A stretch of DNA of 52,492 bases from a virus. The position numbers were made by a program, and so were the translations under genes. The notes beneath the pieces were generated by a model. It did not search any database. It was not told where the DNA came from and worked only from the letters and a program-made list of their open reading frames with translations. Positions within the stretch are counted from its first letter, which is position 1. The number at the start of each line of letters is the position of its first letter. This document shows positions 22,487 through 30,900 of the stretch, piece by piece. Where the stretch lies: the IMG/VR virus record IMGVR_UViG_3300042922_000373, positions 1-52,492 of that record. One strand, written 5' to 3'.

Positions 22487-22639
22487 TTACTCCTGGGGAG
22501 CCTTGTCGTTCAGTTCTGCCTTGAGCGCCTCCCGCTCGGTCTTGATGGCGTCGCGCTTGGCTGCAACGTGGTTGCGGAGCTTCTGCGCGCCGTCCTTCAG
22601 GGACTTGCGGGCGACGAGGTCGAGGGCGAAAACAGACAT
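22487..22639 (-). CDS. 50-aa charged helical protein
   Basis: ATG 22639 has CGAAAGGAAAAACC upstream. After a short hydrophobic start (MSVFALDLVA) the peptide is a long charged helix (KSLKDGAQKLRNHVAAKRD). It is flanked by its own promoter and terminator. Possibly a membrane-surface amphipathic peptide or coiled coil. Function unknown. Confidence 0.7.
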   Translation of the reverse strand: MSVFALDLVARKSLKDGAQKLRNHVAAKRDAIKTEREALKAELNDKAPQE

Positions 22640-22660
22640 GGTTTTTCCTTTCGTAGGTGG

Positions 22661-22687
22661 TCATTATACCCCCTGTAAATCCTGCGA
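22661..22687 (-). promoter_or_regulatory. conserved phage promoter, copy 7
   Basis: Minus strand: TTCGCAG, ATTTACA, GGGGG, TATAATGA. It drives the 50-aa gene 22 nt downstream. Confidence 0.8.
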
Positions 22688-22689
22688 AA

Positions 22690-22710
22690 ACGAAAGGCTC
22701 CGTAGAGCCG
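22690..22710 (-). terminator. hairpin terminator
   Basis: Perfect 5-bp stem (GGCTC with GAGCC, loop TACG on the minus strand) followed by TTTCGTTTT. It ends the 33-aa membrane peptide gene. It shares the loop and design of the hairpin at 22456-22480. Confidence 0.7.
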
Positions 22711-22721
22711 ATCGCTTGCCT

Positions 22722-22823
22722 TTACTTCACGATGGCAGAGATGATGGTGTAAGCGTTCCAGATCCAGAGCGATGCTGCGAGTGCAGTACCGGTCCAGAAG
22801 ATGTAACGTTCGGTGATGTTCAT
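22722..22823 (-). CDS. 33-aa single-span membrane peptide
   Basis: ATG 22823 follows AAAGGAGAACGAA. The peptide (MNITERYIFWTGTALAAS...) is essentially one membrane helix with Trp residues near both ends, plus a terminal Lys. It has its own promoter (22847-22873) and terminator. Function unknown. Confidence 0.65.
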   Translation of the reverse strand: MNITERYIFWTGTALAASLWIWNAYTIISAIVK

Positions 22824-22846
22824 TTCGTTCTCCTTTAGTAGGGTGG

Positions 22847-22873
22847 TCATTATACCCCGTGTGATTTCTGCGA
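22847..22873 (-). promoter_or_regulatory. conserved phage promoter, copy 8
   Basis: Minus strand: TTCGCAG, ATCACA, CGGGG, TATAATGA. It drives the 33-aa peptide gene 24 nt downstream and follows directly on the T-run of the upstream short transcript. Confidence 0.8.
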
Positions 22874-22959
22874 AAAAAATAGGGGTTGTGAAACCAGCTT
22901 GATGGATGGTCCATCATGCCGATACCATTCCTGCTTGCGCGGTTCTGGTACCGGTTTCT
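22873..22959 (-). ncRNA. candidate small RNA (about 85 nt)
   Basis: A conserved promoter (22966-22992) points into this segment. No ORF with a ribosome binding site follows. The segment ends in a 4-bp hairpin (GGTT-TCAC-AACC) followed by CCTA and a run of seven T (22873-22879), a plausible intrinsic terminator. Inside is GATGG-ACCAT-CCATC. The only longer ORF has its ATG inside the -10 box, so it cannot be translated from this promoter. The terminator stem is short, so the end point is tentative. Confidence 0.4.
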
Positions 22960-22965
22960 TCGGTT

Positions 22966-22992
22966 TCATTATAGGGCCCGTAGAATCTGCGA
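22966..22992 (-). promoter_or_regulatory. conserved phage promoter, copy 9
   Basis: Minus strand: ATCGCAG, TTCTACG, GGCCC, TATAATGA. It is not followed by a normal gene start but by the candidate short RNA. Confidence 0.75.
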
Positions 22993-23000
22993 TTGGTTTT

Positions 23001-23030
23001 TGGAGAAATACCCCCCGGGCAATTTTTGGA
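23001..23030. promoter_or_regulatory. C/G-tract motif, copy 1
   Basis: Plus strand: TGGAGAAATA, CCCCCCGG, GC, AATTTTTGGA. A very similar block occurs at 47690-47721 upstream of the endolysin gene. Both are intergenic. The core (AAATAY, six C, GG, AATTTTT) could be a binding site or a promoter of a different class. Role unknown. Confidence 0.45.
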
Positions 23031-23047
23031 AAAACAAAACACAAGCA

Positions 23048-23089
23048 CGAACCGCGTGTAAGAGTTGGTGTTCTCCTACACGCGGTTCG
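23048..23089 (-). terminator. 13-bp perfect hairpin
   Basis: CGAACCGCGTGTA (23048-23060) pairs perfectly with TACACGCGGTTCG (23077-23089) around a 16-nt loop. It lies 25 nt past the stop of the gene at 23114 and is followed on the minus strand by TGCTTGTGTTTTG, so it probably terminates that transcript. Confidence 0.7.
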
Positions 23090-23113
23090 CGTTGAGTTGT
23101 CGTGAGTGGTTGG

Positions 23114-23413
23114 TTACTTCAGCAGTTTCCCGCCGAACAACGTCACAGCTTTCGACGTGAAGATCGCAGGGCCTTTGATCTCCAGGATGCCCATGGTCAG
23201 GATGCCGGCTACGTTTCCGATCGCGGGGATCCAGGCTTTGATGCCGGTGCGTTCCTTAGCATTGATTGCTTCGATTTCGCACAGCTTCTTGTACTGGTCC
23301 AGGCGAGCGTCGTATTCGGCGTCACTGGGGTCGAGGGCATGGAGAACTTCCAGCAGGTCGTTCTTCACATCTTGGTGTGTCGTGTGCTCGGTGGGCTTAA
23401 CAAGCTTCAGCAT
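23114..23413 (-). CDS. hypothetical protein with C-terminal hydrophobic segment (99 aa)
   Basis: ATG 23413 follows AAGGAGAACGT; the ATG at 23428 lies ahead of that site. The N-terminal 50 residues are helical and charged (HQDVKNDLLEVLHALDPSDAEYDARLDQYKKLCEIEAINAKER). A moderately hydrophobic stretch follows (IKAWIPAIGNVAGILTMGILEI). The order resembles small membrane-associated phage proteins. A conserved promoter precedes it. Function unknown. Confidence 0.7.
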   Translation of the reverse strand: MLKLVKPTEHTTHQDVKNDLLEVLHALDPSDAEYDARLDQYKKLCEIEAINAKERTGIKAWIPAIGNVAGILTMGILEIKGPAIFTSKAVTLFGGKLLK

Positions 23414-23436
23414 ACGTTCTCCTTTCAAGAGTTATC

Positions 23437-23463
23437 TCATTATACCGTATGTGAAACCCGCGA
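23437..23463 (-). promoter_or_regulatory. conserved phage promoter, copy 10
   Basis: Minus strand: TTCGCGG, TTTCACA, TACGG, TATAATGA. It lies just past the holin gene stop (23466) and drives the 99-aa gene. Confidence 0.8.
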
Positions 23464-23465
23464 AG

Positions 23466-23912
23466 TTAGATCCCGGACAGACCGATGTTCTTCACTCGCA
23501 GTAGGACCTCGCTCTGGTTAGCGATCTCGCTGAGCTCCTTGTCGAGCGCCACGGTGAGAAGCCCGTCCTGCTCGTCGCCGGTACCCAGGATGAGATTGCC
23601 AGCATAGCGATCAGCATCCGCCTCAGCCTTCTCGATGGCATCCAGTTGCGCGACCACCGTCTGAACATTCGTCGCCCGCTTCTTGTTGACCTTGATGACG
23701 GTACCGAAGAGGATACCGATGATGCCGAGCGTCCCCACGATCTGCTCGCTGAAGGGCCAGCCCCACAGGATCGCGAGTCCCGCGTATGCCACGCCGATCG
23801 CCGGGAGGACGATCTCGACGTTGTTACGAAGGAACTCGTAGGTGGAATCGCTGATGAACGGCGTCTTGACCTCCGCGAGGTCCTTGCGCAGCAGTTCTTT
23901 GCTTTCAGTCAT
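23466..23912 (-). CDS. holin (148 aa)
   Basis: Two membrane helices (VEIVLPAIGVAYAGLAILWGW, about 32-52, and IVGTLGIIGILFGTVIKVN, about 58-76) separated by a short PFSEQ turn. They follow a 'TYEFLRN' helix and are followed by a charged tail. The 'WGWPFSEQIVGT' block matches a holin family common in phages of Gram-positive bacteria. Holins form lesions that release endolysin at the end of infection. ATG 23912 has AGGAGTAAACTGTT upstream. It sits at the end of the tail module, more than 20 kb from the endolysin gene, which is unusual. Confidence 0.75.
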   Translation of the reverse strand: MTESKELLRKDLAEVKTPFISDSTYEFLRNNVEIVLPAIGVAYAGLAILWGWPFSEQIVGTLGIIGILFGTVIKVNKKRATNVQTVVAQLDAIEKAEADADRYAGNLILGTGDEQDGLLTVALDKELSEIANQSEVLLRVKNIGLSGI

Positions 23913-23937
23913 AACAGTTTACTCCTATTTTGAAGGT

Positions 23938-24690
23938 TTAGTTGGCCGGCTTCCAAACGCCGCCACTGAACACGTACGGACGTCCCATCCTCCACGCACC
24001 AGCGTTGAAGACATAGGGAACAGCGGTCTTCCAAGCACCGCCAGTGAAAACCCTGGCTCCAGCCAGAGTACGGACCGAGATAGCCGACGCTGCGCCCCAG
24101 CCATTGGCGTTGTGGGACTGGATGTAGACGTGGTACTCGGTGTAGGGCTTGAGAACGGGGCCGGCGATACCATCCTGAGGATCGGTGTAACCAGCAGGGC
24201 CATTATCAGTCCAGATGATGGGGTTTGAGCCGCTCGGGGTGATCTCATACCAAGTGGCACGGTCCTGATCGATGCTCGCACCGCCGTTACTTCCTCGGTT
24301 GTAGGAGATGCCTAGGCGGGTGGCAGTAGCCAGCGTGAGGGACAGGTTAGTCGGGGCAGAGGGCACCGTAGAGCGGTTGATGCGCTGCCAGAACTCGGTC
24401 GGCCCACCGAAACCCTCGGTACCGGTGTAGTCGATCTTAAACGCGATGTCCTGCGTGGTACCAATGTTGTACGAGGCTACGTGTCGCCACTCTCGGTTGG
24501 AGTAGTTGGCGACTCTACCGGCCCAGTTAGTACCGCCAACCCACGCGCCGATATACCGATCCCACCGAAAGCCCGGCGACCCAACGAAGGTTGCCGAGAG
24601 GCCTGCCTGGATGTGAAACTCCACACTAAGGCCCTGGTCTCGGATGAGCATGATACCGCCGTTACCGGTACCCTTTGTGTAGTCAGTCAT
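23938..24690 (-). CDS. minor tail protein with fibronectin-like domain
   Basis: A 250-aa structural protein. The N-terminal half is strand-rich and Trp-rich (VEFHIQAGLSATFVGSPGF). The middle is a fibronectin type III-like domain (VPSAPTNLSLTLATATRLGISY ... YTEYHVYIQSHNANGWG). The C-terminus carries three short repeats of the form 'VFxGGAWK' (RVFTGGAWKTAVP, YVFNAGAWRMGRP, YVFSGGVWKPAN), a pattern typical of fibre or baseplate attachment tips. Likely part of the host-recognition apparatus at the tail end. Confidence 0.75.
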   Translation of the reverse strand: MTDYTKGTGNGGIMLIRDQGLSVEFHIQAGLSATFVGSPGFRWDRYIGAWVGGTNWAGRVANYSNREWRHVASYNIGTTQDIAFKIDYTGTEGFGGPTEFWQRINRSTVPSAPTNLSLTLATATRLGISYNRGSNGGASIDQDRATWYEITPSGSNPIIWTDNGPAGYTDPQDGIAGPVLKPYTEYHVYIQSHNANGWGAASAISVRTLAGARVFTGGAWKTAVPYVFNAGAWRMGRPYVFSGGVWKPAN

Positions 24691-24699
24691 TCACACCCC

Positions 24700-24903
24700 C
24701 TAGATCTTGAAGAAGATCTCACCGTTGGTTCGTCCCGAAGTGCCCGGCACGGTCGTACCGTACTGAGAACGCTTCGCGATGAGATCTCGAGTGACGTTGA
24801 TCTCGTCACCACCGTACTTGACCTTGTGCTGCGTCGGGTCGATCACTGGCATGCCCGCAGCAGCGGCAGCAACACCAGCATTGCTGTAATCAGGTTCAGC
24901 CAT
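24700..24903 (-). CDS. small structural-type protein (67 aa)
   Basis: Ala/Gly-rich N-terminus (DYSNAGVAAAAAGMPVIDP), then a short polar domain with KVKYGGDEINVTRDLIAKRSQYG. ATG 24903 has AAAGGAGACAGTC upstream. Its position between the gp37-like protein and the receptor-binding-like protein suggests a minor baseplate part. Not recognised. Confidence 0.65.
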   Translation of the reverse strand: MAEPDYSNAGVAAAAAGMPVIDPTQHKVKYGGDEINVTRDLIAKRSQYGTTVPGTSGRTNGEIFFKI

Positions 24904-24937
24904 GACTGTCTCCTTTCAAAGAATGTGGACTCAGCCA

Positions 24938-24965
24938 GGGGACCCCCGTATCTTGGAGGCCCCCC
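24938..24965 (-). terminator. hairpin after the gp37-like tail gene
   Basis: On the minus strand GGGG..CCTCC pairs with GGGGG..CCCC around AAGATAC (plus 24938-24965). It lies 9 nt past the stop of the gene at 24974 and may end or attenuate the main late transcript. No T-run follows. Confidence 0.5.
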
Positions 24966-24973
24966 AGCGAGTA

Positions 24974-27121
24974 TTAGAGAAGTGTCGTCCGGAAGATGGT
25001 CCAAACGGTAGCTTCGCCGTCGAGAACATAACCAGAGTAGTAACAATCCAGCTGGTTTGCAGCCCCAGGGACAATCGTCGCACGAGCAAGAGCCGTGTGC
25101 GCGTATCCACCAGAAGTGCCAACACGAGGAATCGCTACCGTAGTACCTCTCGTGAATTCGAGGCCGTCGTCAGACGACATCATATACAGATCACCCTGTG
25201 AACCAGCGACGTCAACCACCGTGTCGTTGAGAATACCGACGTACTTAGCGCCGATCTTACGCACCTGGATACGCCACGCATCGCGGCCAACCGGGAGCTC
25301 AAGTGGAATCTCAACGGGAGTAGCCCACGTCAATGGTGTGGGGATAGGCCCACCGCTACGGGTGCGCATGATCTTATTCGGCGAACCGGCAGTGTCGACC
25401 GCGTACATCGTCCAGGCGCCGTCTTCGTAGATGAAGGACGGTGAGGCGAACCGCTTCGATCCGTCGGTCTGCCAGATGATCTGCTTGGCACTCCACGTGA
25501 CGCCGTCCGAAGACGTCGACATGTAGATAACCTCAGGCTGAACGTCGGCCACAGTGTAGCGACGCCAGAACAGATACATCGTGCTTCCCGCGTACACCAT
25601 ATCCACGCCCGAGTTGTACGACGTAACACCGGGGGCGTCGTCGATCGGGTTCGTAAGGCCAACCGGGACCTCCCAGAGGAAGCCGTCATGGCTGGCAACG
25701 ATGTTCGGATCCGAGTGCGTGTCGGAGGCGTTCGGATAGGGCGTGTGCGCCATCCAATAGCGGTAACCGTTCCAATCGTTGCCGGCACCGAAGTCGATGA
25801 GCGACGGATGGGCGGTTTCGCCGCCTTCTCCAGCTTCGGACAGGTGCGTCGGGACGGTGATCTTGACCCCTACAGCTGCTGTGTACAGCGCGGGATCCTT
25901 GTCGGTAGGCGGTTCCTCCGTCTCATCTGGCGGTCCCTCGACGACGGCAGTACCGTTCGGCGGAAGGTTGTACCAGGTGATATCGGGATCGACGTCGTAC
26001 CAATCGTCGTTCGGCGGGTATGCGTACCAAGAATATGGCGCAATGTACGACTCAAGAGCGAGTGTCGGGTAGGACTTCTCACCCTCGGCGTCGTCACTGA
26101 AGATCTGCTCGATGACACGCATGTTGTTACTAGAACCACGTCTGCGCATCTCGACGATGTCGCCGAGCCAGTAGTCGACCTGGTAGATATAGCCCGTTTC
26201 CGGGATCGATCCGTCCAGAGCCATCATCCGGCGATGCTTAGCAAGCTCCTCATTTCCGATCTTGGTCATGAGTTGCTCTTTGTTCTCGTCGTCCTCCTTG
26301 ATATTGGCTTTGACGAGGAGCACCCGGCGTTCGAATCCAGCAGCCTCGTGGGCCGTCGTGTCGCCGTAGACGGTAACCATGCCGAAATCGGAAGTGACCA
26401 CCGCCACGTTCTTGAAGTTCGCAGACGAGGTGAATTCGGACACATTGGACAGGTTCTCGAGCTCCGGGCTGAACACCACGGGAGTCCGATCGACCTGAGC
26501 AGCAGTACGGTTACTGCCACTGAAGATGTTGAAGTGGAGATTATGAGTCTCCGGGTTCAGAAGGAACGCAAACCCAAGACCATACTGCGCACAGAACTTC
26601 GTGAGGAACTCGTAGACCGACTGAATATCCTCCTCGATCGTGATGTTCGTGGCGGGTTCAGCGTTGGTCTGAGTCGGCAGCAGCGACATCGAGGTGCTGA
26701 TATCGGGGATTTTGTCCCCCGCGTCAAGCTTTCCGTCGATGCAGATGGTCTTGAATACGAGCCTGGCAATCGCTGCCGGGAGGCCTGTGAGTTCCCAACG
26801 GTCGTTTCCATTGAGATGCACAGGCCCCGCCGACATCACGCGATCTTCGAGGACAGCCTCCAAGGACCGGCCCGACACCTTAAGCATCTGCCGGCCCTCA
26901 GAGTCTTCCGAATCCTCTAGGGTCTCCACCACCATCACTCGTAGAGAGCCATTCTGGATGACCCATTTGCCCTCTACAAATATGGACCGGTTGAGGTCCG
27001 TGGGCTGGATAACCACTTCGAACTCACCCATCTCGGTGAGGCGCTCGTTCCAAACGAACGACTCGAACCGGTCAACGATGTGCTCGCGACGACGGAGATC
27101 GTCAAGAACGTAAATATCCAT
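24974..27121 (-). CDS. ReqiPepy6 gp37-like tail protein with beta-propeller
   Basis: A 715-aa protein. Residues 1-400 match the gp37-like tail/baseplate family first named in Rhodococcus phage ReqiPepy6 (MDIYVLDDLRRREHIVDRF; WNERLTEMGEFEVVI; GRSLEAVLEDRV). A Pro/Glu linker follows (NGTAVVEGPPDETEEPPTD). The C-terminal 280 residues are a five-bladed propeller-like carbohydrate-associated domain (SSDGVTWSAKQIIWQTDG, RFASPSFIYEDGAWTMYAVD). Likely a baseplate protein that contacts or hydrolyses surface glycans. ATG 27121 has GGAGGGATCTG upstream. Catalytic residues cannot be named with certainty. Confidence 0.85.
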   Translation of the reverse strand: MDIYVLDDLRRREHIVDRFESFVWNERLTEMGEFEVVIQPTDLNRSIFVEGKWVIQNGSLRVMVVETLEDSEDSEGRQMLKVSGRSLEAVLEDRVMSAGPVHLNGNDRWELTGLPAAIARLVFKTICIDGKLDAGDKIPDISTSMSLLPTQTNAEPATNITIEEDIQSVYEFLTKFCAQYGLGFAFLLNPETHNLHFNIFSGSNRTAAQVDRTPVVFSPELENLSNVSEFTSSANFKNVAVVTSDFGMVTVYGDTTAHEAAGFERRVLLVKANIKEDDENKEQLMTKIGNEELAKHRRMMALDGSIPETGYIYQVDYWLGDIVEMRRRGSSNNMRVIEQIFSDDAEGEKSYPTLALESYIAPYSWYAYPPNDDWYDVDPDITWYNLPPNGTAVVEGPPDETEEPPTDKDPALYTAAVGVKITVPTHLSEAGEGGETAHPSLIDFGAGNDWNGYRYWMAHTPYPNASDTHSDPNIVASHDGFLWEVPVGLTNPIDDAPGVTSYNSGVDMVYAGSTMYLFWRRYTVADVQPEVIYMSTSSDGVTWSAKQIIWQTDGSKRFASPSFIYEDGAWTMYAVDTAGSPNKIMRTRSGGPIPTPLTWATPVEIPLELPVGRDAWRIQVRKIGAKYVGILNDTVVDVAGSQGDLYMMSSDDGLEFTRGTTVAIPRVGTSGGYAHTALARATIVPGAANQLDCYYSGYVLDGEATVWTIFRTTLL

Positions 27122-27954
27122 CAGATCCCTCCGTACTTAGATGCGTACTCGATGATGTACGACTGCGCGCTCCCCGCCGCGACAACTCGAATGCGATTTA
27201 GGCCCGGGAGGAGGACGGGATAGTAAGCATACGGTGAGATGCCGTACAGAACCGAGAAACGACTCGATCCTCGATTGACCCATGCGCCCTTTGCCCCCGA
27301 GATCGTGCTGATCTCAAGAACGTCTCCGTTGAGGAGAGGCGCGTCAAAGTCCATCGTCTGTACTATCCCATCGTTACCCCGAACTCGAAGCTGAAGACCA
27401 CTGTTGTGATCCCGAGTCAGCGACATGAGGAACTTGAACCCCGTGTCCACCGTGCCTGAGTACAGCGGCTCGATGAAGTTCGTAGTTGTCGTGTCCACCG
27501 TGGTAGTGCCGATGAGGTATTGCGATTCGATGTACCGGAAGTCCGGGTCGAAGCAGTAGATGCCGATTGTGGCTTCAGGTTCTTGAACATCGCGGGGGGA
27601 ATCGAACGTCTCGACCTCCCCATCGACATTCACCACGAGACCGTTACGCATGTAGAAGCGAACCTCCACCTGCATCCCGGTCATAAAGAACCCATACAGC
27701 TGATTGCGGAGCGAGTCCACTGTTCGGCTGCTGTAGTTAGGTGCGAAGCCCAGCTTGATTCCAAGGTCCCTCGACTCCCGCCGACTGGACTGACGTTTTG
27801 TGCCAGCCAGCCGGGGGAACGAGGTTGTGACGATGTTCGACTTTGTTGGGTCGAGACCCGTCACCTTCTTGATGAGGAGACCATTGGTAGGCTGGTACAT
27901 CGTGAGGGTCAGCTTCGTTCCGTAGACCGTACGGATCTCAATCTTTTCGATCAT
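27121..27954 (-). CDS. distal tail protein (Dit-like)
   Basis: A 277-aa protein directly after the tape measure gene, as for Dit in siphoviruses. Features: an N-terminal beta-rich region (MIEKIEIRTVYGTKLTLTMY), a belt-like region with 'RRESRDLGIKLGFAPN', and a C-terminal galectin-like fold (GLNRIRVVAAGSAQSYIIEYASKYGG). Dit forms a hexameric ring joining tube to baseplate. ATG 27954 overlaps the tape measure stop (ATGA). Confidence 0.8.
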   Translation of the reverse strand: MIEKIEIRTVYGTKLTLTMYQPTNGLLIKKVTGLDPTKSNIVTTSFPRLAGTKRQSSRRESRDLGIKLGFAPNYSSRTVDSLRNQLYGFFMTGMQVEVRFYMRNGLVVNVDGEVETFDSPRDVQEPEATIGIYCFDPDFRYIESQYLIGTTTVDTTTTNFIEPLYSGTVDTGFKFLMSLTRDHNSGLQLRVRGNDGIVQTMDFDAPLLNGDVLEISTISGAKGAWVNRGSSRFSVLYGISPYAYYPVLLPGLNRIRVVAAGSAQSYIIEYASKYGGI

Positions 27955-30900
27955 GGTTTCTTAGCCAACTCCTCCTTAGCACGGGCGATCTGGTTGCGAG
28001 TCGAGCGGTTGAGCTCGGACGCCGAGAGCGCCTTGGGGGACGTGTTGTTCTGGATGAATGTCACCTGAGTGACGCGCTCCTGGAGATCCATCGGCTCATC
28101 ATCGTCATCATCGTCGGGTTCGATTGTTGCCTGCGCGGACTGCGCGAGCGCGAAGTTGTTGTCCAGGCGCAGCTTGGGCGCACCGAACATCGAGCCGAGA
28201 GTGCTAGCTCCCTGCTTGACTCCCGAGAGGTCGAGCACCGGACGGATAGTCGGTGCAACCTCCATGTCTCCCGTAATCGCATTCGCGACATTCGAGAGGG
28301 ACTTCTTCATCTGTTTGATGGAAGCCTCGGCGACGTACTTCGACGCGTTGGTAACTGTCTTCACGTTCCTGATCTGACCGTCAGCCAGACCCTGGTCCAT
28401 GAAGTCACCCACCTTGAAGTATTCACGTGAGGGAGAATGCACGCCAAGCGCAGCCTTAGAAGACGCGAGCGCCTGCAGAGCTACGGAGCGAGCAGCGGCC
28501 GAAACCAGATAACTCCCATTTTGAATACCATTGCGCATTCCTTGCGTAACAGCTGTACCGATCTGATAGCCAGCGTTGCCCGCCGGACCGACCTGATTCT
28601 GAACCTCGCGCACCAAGTTCTGACCAGCAGCACGCCCCATCGCAGTGGACGAAGCGGCCATGATCGGGACATAGGACGAGAAACCGACTACCATCTGGGC
28701 CGTACTCTGAAGAACCGTGGTAGACATCGTCTTGAATGACGTCGACACGAGTGTTGTAGACATCACAACCGGCGGCACCATAGCCGTGACAGCCGTCGAG
28801 AGGGTCTTCACCCCCGTGGCAGCAGTCGTAGCGGTGGTGTTCAGAGAGGTGAACGAGGAGGACGTAGCGTTGAGCCCGGAGGCCGCGGCAGATCCACTCG
28901 TTCCGACCTTTTGGATGTTGGTCCCCAGCTTACCCATGGTGGTGCCGAGCTCTTGCGTCTCTCCGGCCTTTGCGTTAGCCTTATCGATGGCCTTCATGAT
29001 CATGGCGAACGCCACAGTCACGAGACCGCCGAGCGGAACGAGCATCATGAGGGCGAGCCCCGTAAGGAGCGCACCAGCACCGAGCACGGCCAGACCCGCA
29101 CCCAGCACCAGCACCGCAGCGCCTAGAGCCAGGAAGGTCGGGGTGAGCATCAGCATCGCAGGGATGTGCTCCGTCAGTTTGGACATAGACTTGATCACTG
29201 CAGCCAGAGCTACAGCACCGATGAGTCCAACCGCGCCAACAAGAGCCAAACCAGCGCCCAGAGCAATGAGTCCGATGCCAAGAACCAGAATTCCCGCACC
29301 AGCAACCAGCGCACCAGCACCGAAGGCGATCAAGCCAACACCGAGAGCCAGCATCGCCGGAACTGCAGCAACCACCTTCGTAGCCGTATCCGCGAAGACC
29401 AGCAGTCCACCCGATACCGACATGAGAGCCGGGCCAAGCATCATGATAGCCAACGAGAATATGAGCACCGCACCAGACATCAGCACGAGTCCCACACCCA
29501 CCAGAGCAATTGCGGCAGCAAGCATCAGCATCTGCGGCATCACAGGCGTCAGCAGGAGTGCTGCCAAACCAATGATCGCAAACGCAGCGGCCATACCAAC
29601 CAGACCCTGGATAAGGTTGCCCAGAGGCATCGAACCCAGAATCAGAATTGCGCCGGACAGAATAAGCAGAGCACCGGCCACAACGATCATGGCACCGGCA
29701 CCGGTGATGGCCCCAGTCATCGCATTTGCAGCAACGACCAGGATTGCGAGAACCGCCGCCACGGCAATAAGCCCTTGGATGAGCGTAGCCATGTCTAGCG
29801 AGCCCAGAGCAGTGATCGGGATGACCAGCTGACCCACAGCCGCAGCCATAGCCATCAGGCCGACTGCCGCGATAGCCATCTTGGGGCCCAGCGCGGACAG
29901 GGCCTGTGCAGCAATCACGAGGATCGCCAGCACAATACCAATAGCCGCAATTCCCTGGATGAGGAACGGCATCGGGAGCAGACCCAGAGCGGTGAGTGGG
30001 AGCACGAGCATGTTGAGCGCCGCAGCCATGGCCATCAGGCCGACTGCCGACATCACCATCTGTGAGGCGAACTTGCTGATCAACACAGCTGCCCCGACTA
30101 GCGCGGCGAGCGTGATTGCTACAGCGATTCCACCCTGGATCAGGACATCGATCGGCATGTTACCGAATATGGCTACTGCGCCAGCCAGAGCCGTGATCGC
30201 GCCGGCCATTACGACCATTGCAAACGCCGACTTGAGGATAGCGCCCTCAAACTTCTCCATGATCTTTGCCGCGCCGACCAGAAGACCCATCGCCACTGTA
30301 ATGCCGATAAGCCCCTTGATGATGGTCTCGGGTGCCATCGAGCCGATCATACCCATAGCCACAGCCATGAGGATGATTGCGCCAGCCATGATGCCCAATG
30401 CGATAGCTGCCTTGATGAGCGCAGATGCGTTGAGGTTGTTCTTGATGGAGTCGCCGATGCTGGTGAAGCTGCCCTTAAGCGTGTCCGACCAGCTGCTCAT
30501 CTCGTTGCTCTTCGACATGATGCGCTCGACCACCACGAGGATGCCGAGGATCGCACCAGCGATGATTCCGAGAGTGATTGCTGCCTGCTGCATCTGACCG
30601 GGGTCGATCATCGACAGAACAAGAAGGCTCAGAGCGAGAATGCCGATGGCACCCGCGATCTTAAGAAGCGCTTCTGCCTTCAGGTCCATCGCCATGCCCT
30701 TGAGCACGCCAGTGAGACCCTCAAGCGCACCGGAGATACCATCCCCAATACTTCCTGCTGCGTCGAAGATGCTCGTGATGGACTTGAATGCGTTGCGCAC
30801 AGCCAAGACCACACCCACAAGCAGACCCGTGTTAAGAGCCGCGAGAACCGTGTCGAAGTCCGCGCCCTCGAAGAGCTCTGCGAAACCACCACCGAGCTCC

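Noticed and set aside
22850-22968. 39-codon minus-strand frame beginning MKPKKPVPEPRKQEW
   Set aside because: Its ATG is part of the TATAATGA promoter box, so a transcript from that promoter would not contain the start codon, and there is no ribosome binding site.
28717-29832. 371-codon plus-strand frame rich in Ala, Pro, Thr and Arg
   Set aside because: Antisense of the repetitive Ala/Gly/Leu part of the tape measure gene.
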